Shown here piece by piece: positions 63,370 through 64,000 of a DNA stretch of 64,000 nt; position 1 is the first letter of the stretch, and every line of letters starts with the position of its first letter. The stretch comes from Herbaspirillum autotrophicum. GTDB taxonomy: Bacteria > Pseudomonadota > Gammaproteobacteria > Burkholderiales > Burkholderiaceae_D. A program made the position numbers and the translations under genes. The notes under the pieces are model-generated. The model ran no database searches. It saw only the letters and a program-made list of their open reading frames with translations, and had not been told where the DNA came from. The stretch covers positions 186,001 through 250,000 of the forward strand of contig NZ_LFLS01000001.1 of assembly GCF_001189915.1 (NCBI RefSeq), given 5' to 3'.

Positions 63370-64000
63370 ACAAGATGCCGATTACCGATGCTGACTTGCA
63401 TGCTTATGTGGACGGCTTGTTATCCGCCGACCGCCTGGCCGATGTCAGTGAGCATCTGCAACAACATCCCGAGCAGGCTGCGCGCTTGCGCAGTTTCCGC
63501 CAGCAGAATCAGGCGTTGCACTTGTTGTTTGATCCGGTGCTGGATGAAGCGGTGCCGCCGCGACTGGCCAAGCGTCCGCGCAGTGGTTGGCAATTGCTGC
63601 AGCAGTATGCTGCATTGCTGATCGTCGCCGTGGGTGCTGGTGTGGGCGGCTGGTATTTGCATGCTGCATCACAGTCGCCGGCGCTGGCCTGGCTGGGCAT
63701 GCCTGCCGATGCGTCGCTGCGGATGGCGCGTCAGGCGGCGGTGGCGCATGTGGTGTATAGCGGTGACGCCCGGCGGCCGGTCGAGATCGATGGTCAGCAT
63801 GAAGAGTTGCTGGTGAAATGGTTATCCAAGCGACTGGGTACCGAGTTGCACGCGCCGAAGCTGGCGACGCAAGGCTATGAACTGATCGGCGGGCGCTTGT
63901 TGCCGGGCCAGAGCGGGCCGGTGGCGCAATTCATGTATCAGCATCCCGATGGTCAGCGGCTCACGCTGTATGTCTCGACCGAGCAAGTGCAAAACCATGA
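63366..64000 (+). CDS. anti-sigma factor, 3' end beyond the window
   Basis: The gene begins ATGAACAAG at 63366, overlapping the sigma stop, and is open to the window end, so it is 3' truncated at about 211 codons. A cytosolic N-terminal part (DADLHAYVDGLLSADRLADV) resembles ECF anti-sigma factors with a zinc-finger-like or related helical domain, though the HxxxCxxC motif is not evident. One membrane segment lies near residues 80-97, and the rest is periplasmic. The pair resembles membrane-bound ECF anti-sigma systems. The ligand or signal is unknown. Confidence 0.82.
   Translation, partial: MNKMPITDADLHAYVDGLLSADRLADVSEHLQQHPEQAARLRSFRQQNQALHLLFDPVLDEAVPPRLAKRPRSGWQLLQQYAALLIVAVGAGVGGWYLHAASQSPALAWLGMPADASLRMARQAAVAHVVYSGDARRPVEIDGQHEELLVKWLSKRLGTELHAPKLATQGYELIGGRLLPGQSGPVAQFMYQHPDGQRLTLYVSTEQVQNH

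Noticed and set aside
1-64000. CRISPR arrays, tRNA or rRNA genes, intact insertion sequences
   Set aside because: No repeat-spacer pattern, cloverleaf-like segment, rRNA signature or transposase motif was seen on either strand.

Overview
The window reads as chromosomal DNA of a betaproteobacterium, most likely Burkholderiales and plausibly Oxalobacteraceae. This is inferred from the roughly 57% GC impression, an ftrABCD-type iron uptake operon, a glutathione-dependent formaldehyde pair, an ETF-ubiquinone oxidoreductase with a proteobacterial N-terminus, and an EmrAB/outer-membrane factor/TetR module. No database search was possible, so the taxon is inference. No rRNA, tRNA, CRISPR array or intact insertion sequence was recognised.

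Bases 1-41,300 are an accessory catabolic island for an unidentified carboxylic acid. In order it holds: a truncated YCF48/BNR-like protein and an RND (MMPL-type) exporter; an alpha/beta hydrolase; an MFS carrier, a BKACE (DUF849) enzyme and an SDR; an acyl-CoA ligase divergent from a second BKACE, with a second paralogous MFS carrier; a MarR regulator; an SDR divergent from an ACAD10/11-like dehydrogenase with its phosphotransferase; an SDR and hydrolase divergent from folE; a thiolase and an MFE-2-like SDR divergent from an operon of two MaoC-type proteins, a crotonase, an amidohydrolase and a Cys-less thiolase; a second amidohydrolase divergent from an SDR; ETF-QO; two more acyl-CoA ligases; an MFS_3 exporter divergent from a fused double acyl-CoA dehydrogenase; and two tandem aldehyde dehydrogenases divergent from a TetR regulator. 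The logic is CoA activation, dehydrogenation with electrons passing to ETF-QO, hydration, (R)-specific 3-hydroxyacyl oxidation, thiolysis or retro-aldol cleavage, and beta-keto acid cleavage by BKACE. No oxygenase is present, so the pathway should start from an acid or an already oxidised substrate.

The strongest unusual signal is regulatory. Eleven copies of one imperfect palindrome (TAACTGAYA-N3-TRTCAGTTA, half-sites always in the same register) lie in seven intergenic regions between 9.3 and 35.8 kb, six of them divergent promoter regions. They appear to define a single regulon and include a copy directly upstream of folE. A different palindrome (TTGACA-N6-TGTCRA) overlaps the marR promoter and lies between the SDR and the ACAD-kinase operon.

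Bases 42,000-42,850 are a gene-poor junction with a frameshifted VapC remnant, two strong terminators and a Fur-like box. From there the window looks like ordinary chromosome: ftrABCD iron uptake (42.8-46.1 kb), an SBF-like transporter, a Tas-type aldo-keto reductase, an MFS protein, an orphan oligopeptide-binding protein, a GGDEF-EAL protein with Cache-like, PAS and GAF regions, adhC-fghA formaldehyde detoxification, emrB-emrA-outer membrane factor with a divergent TetR gene, a small secreted repeat protein, and an ECF sigma factor coupled to an anti-sigma gene that runs off the window.
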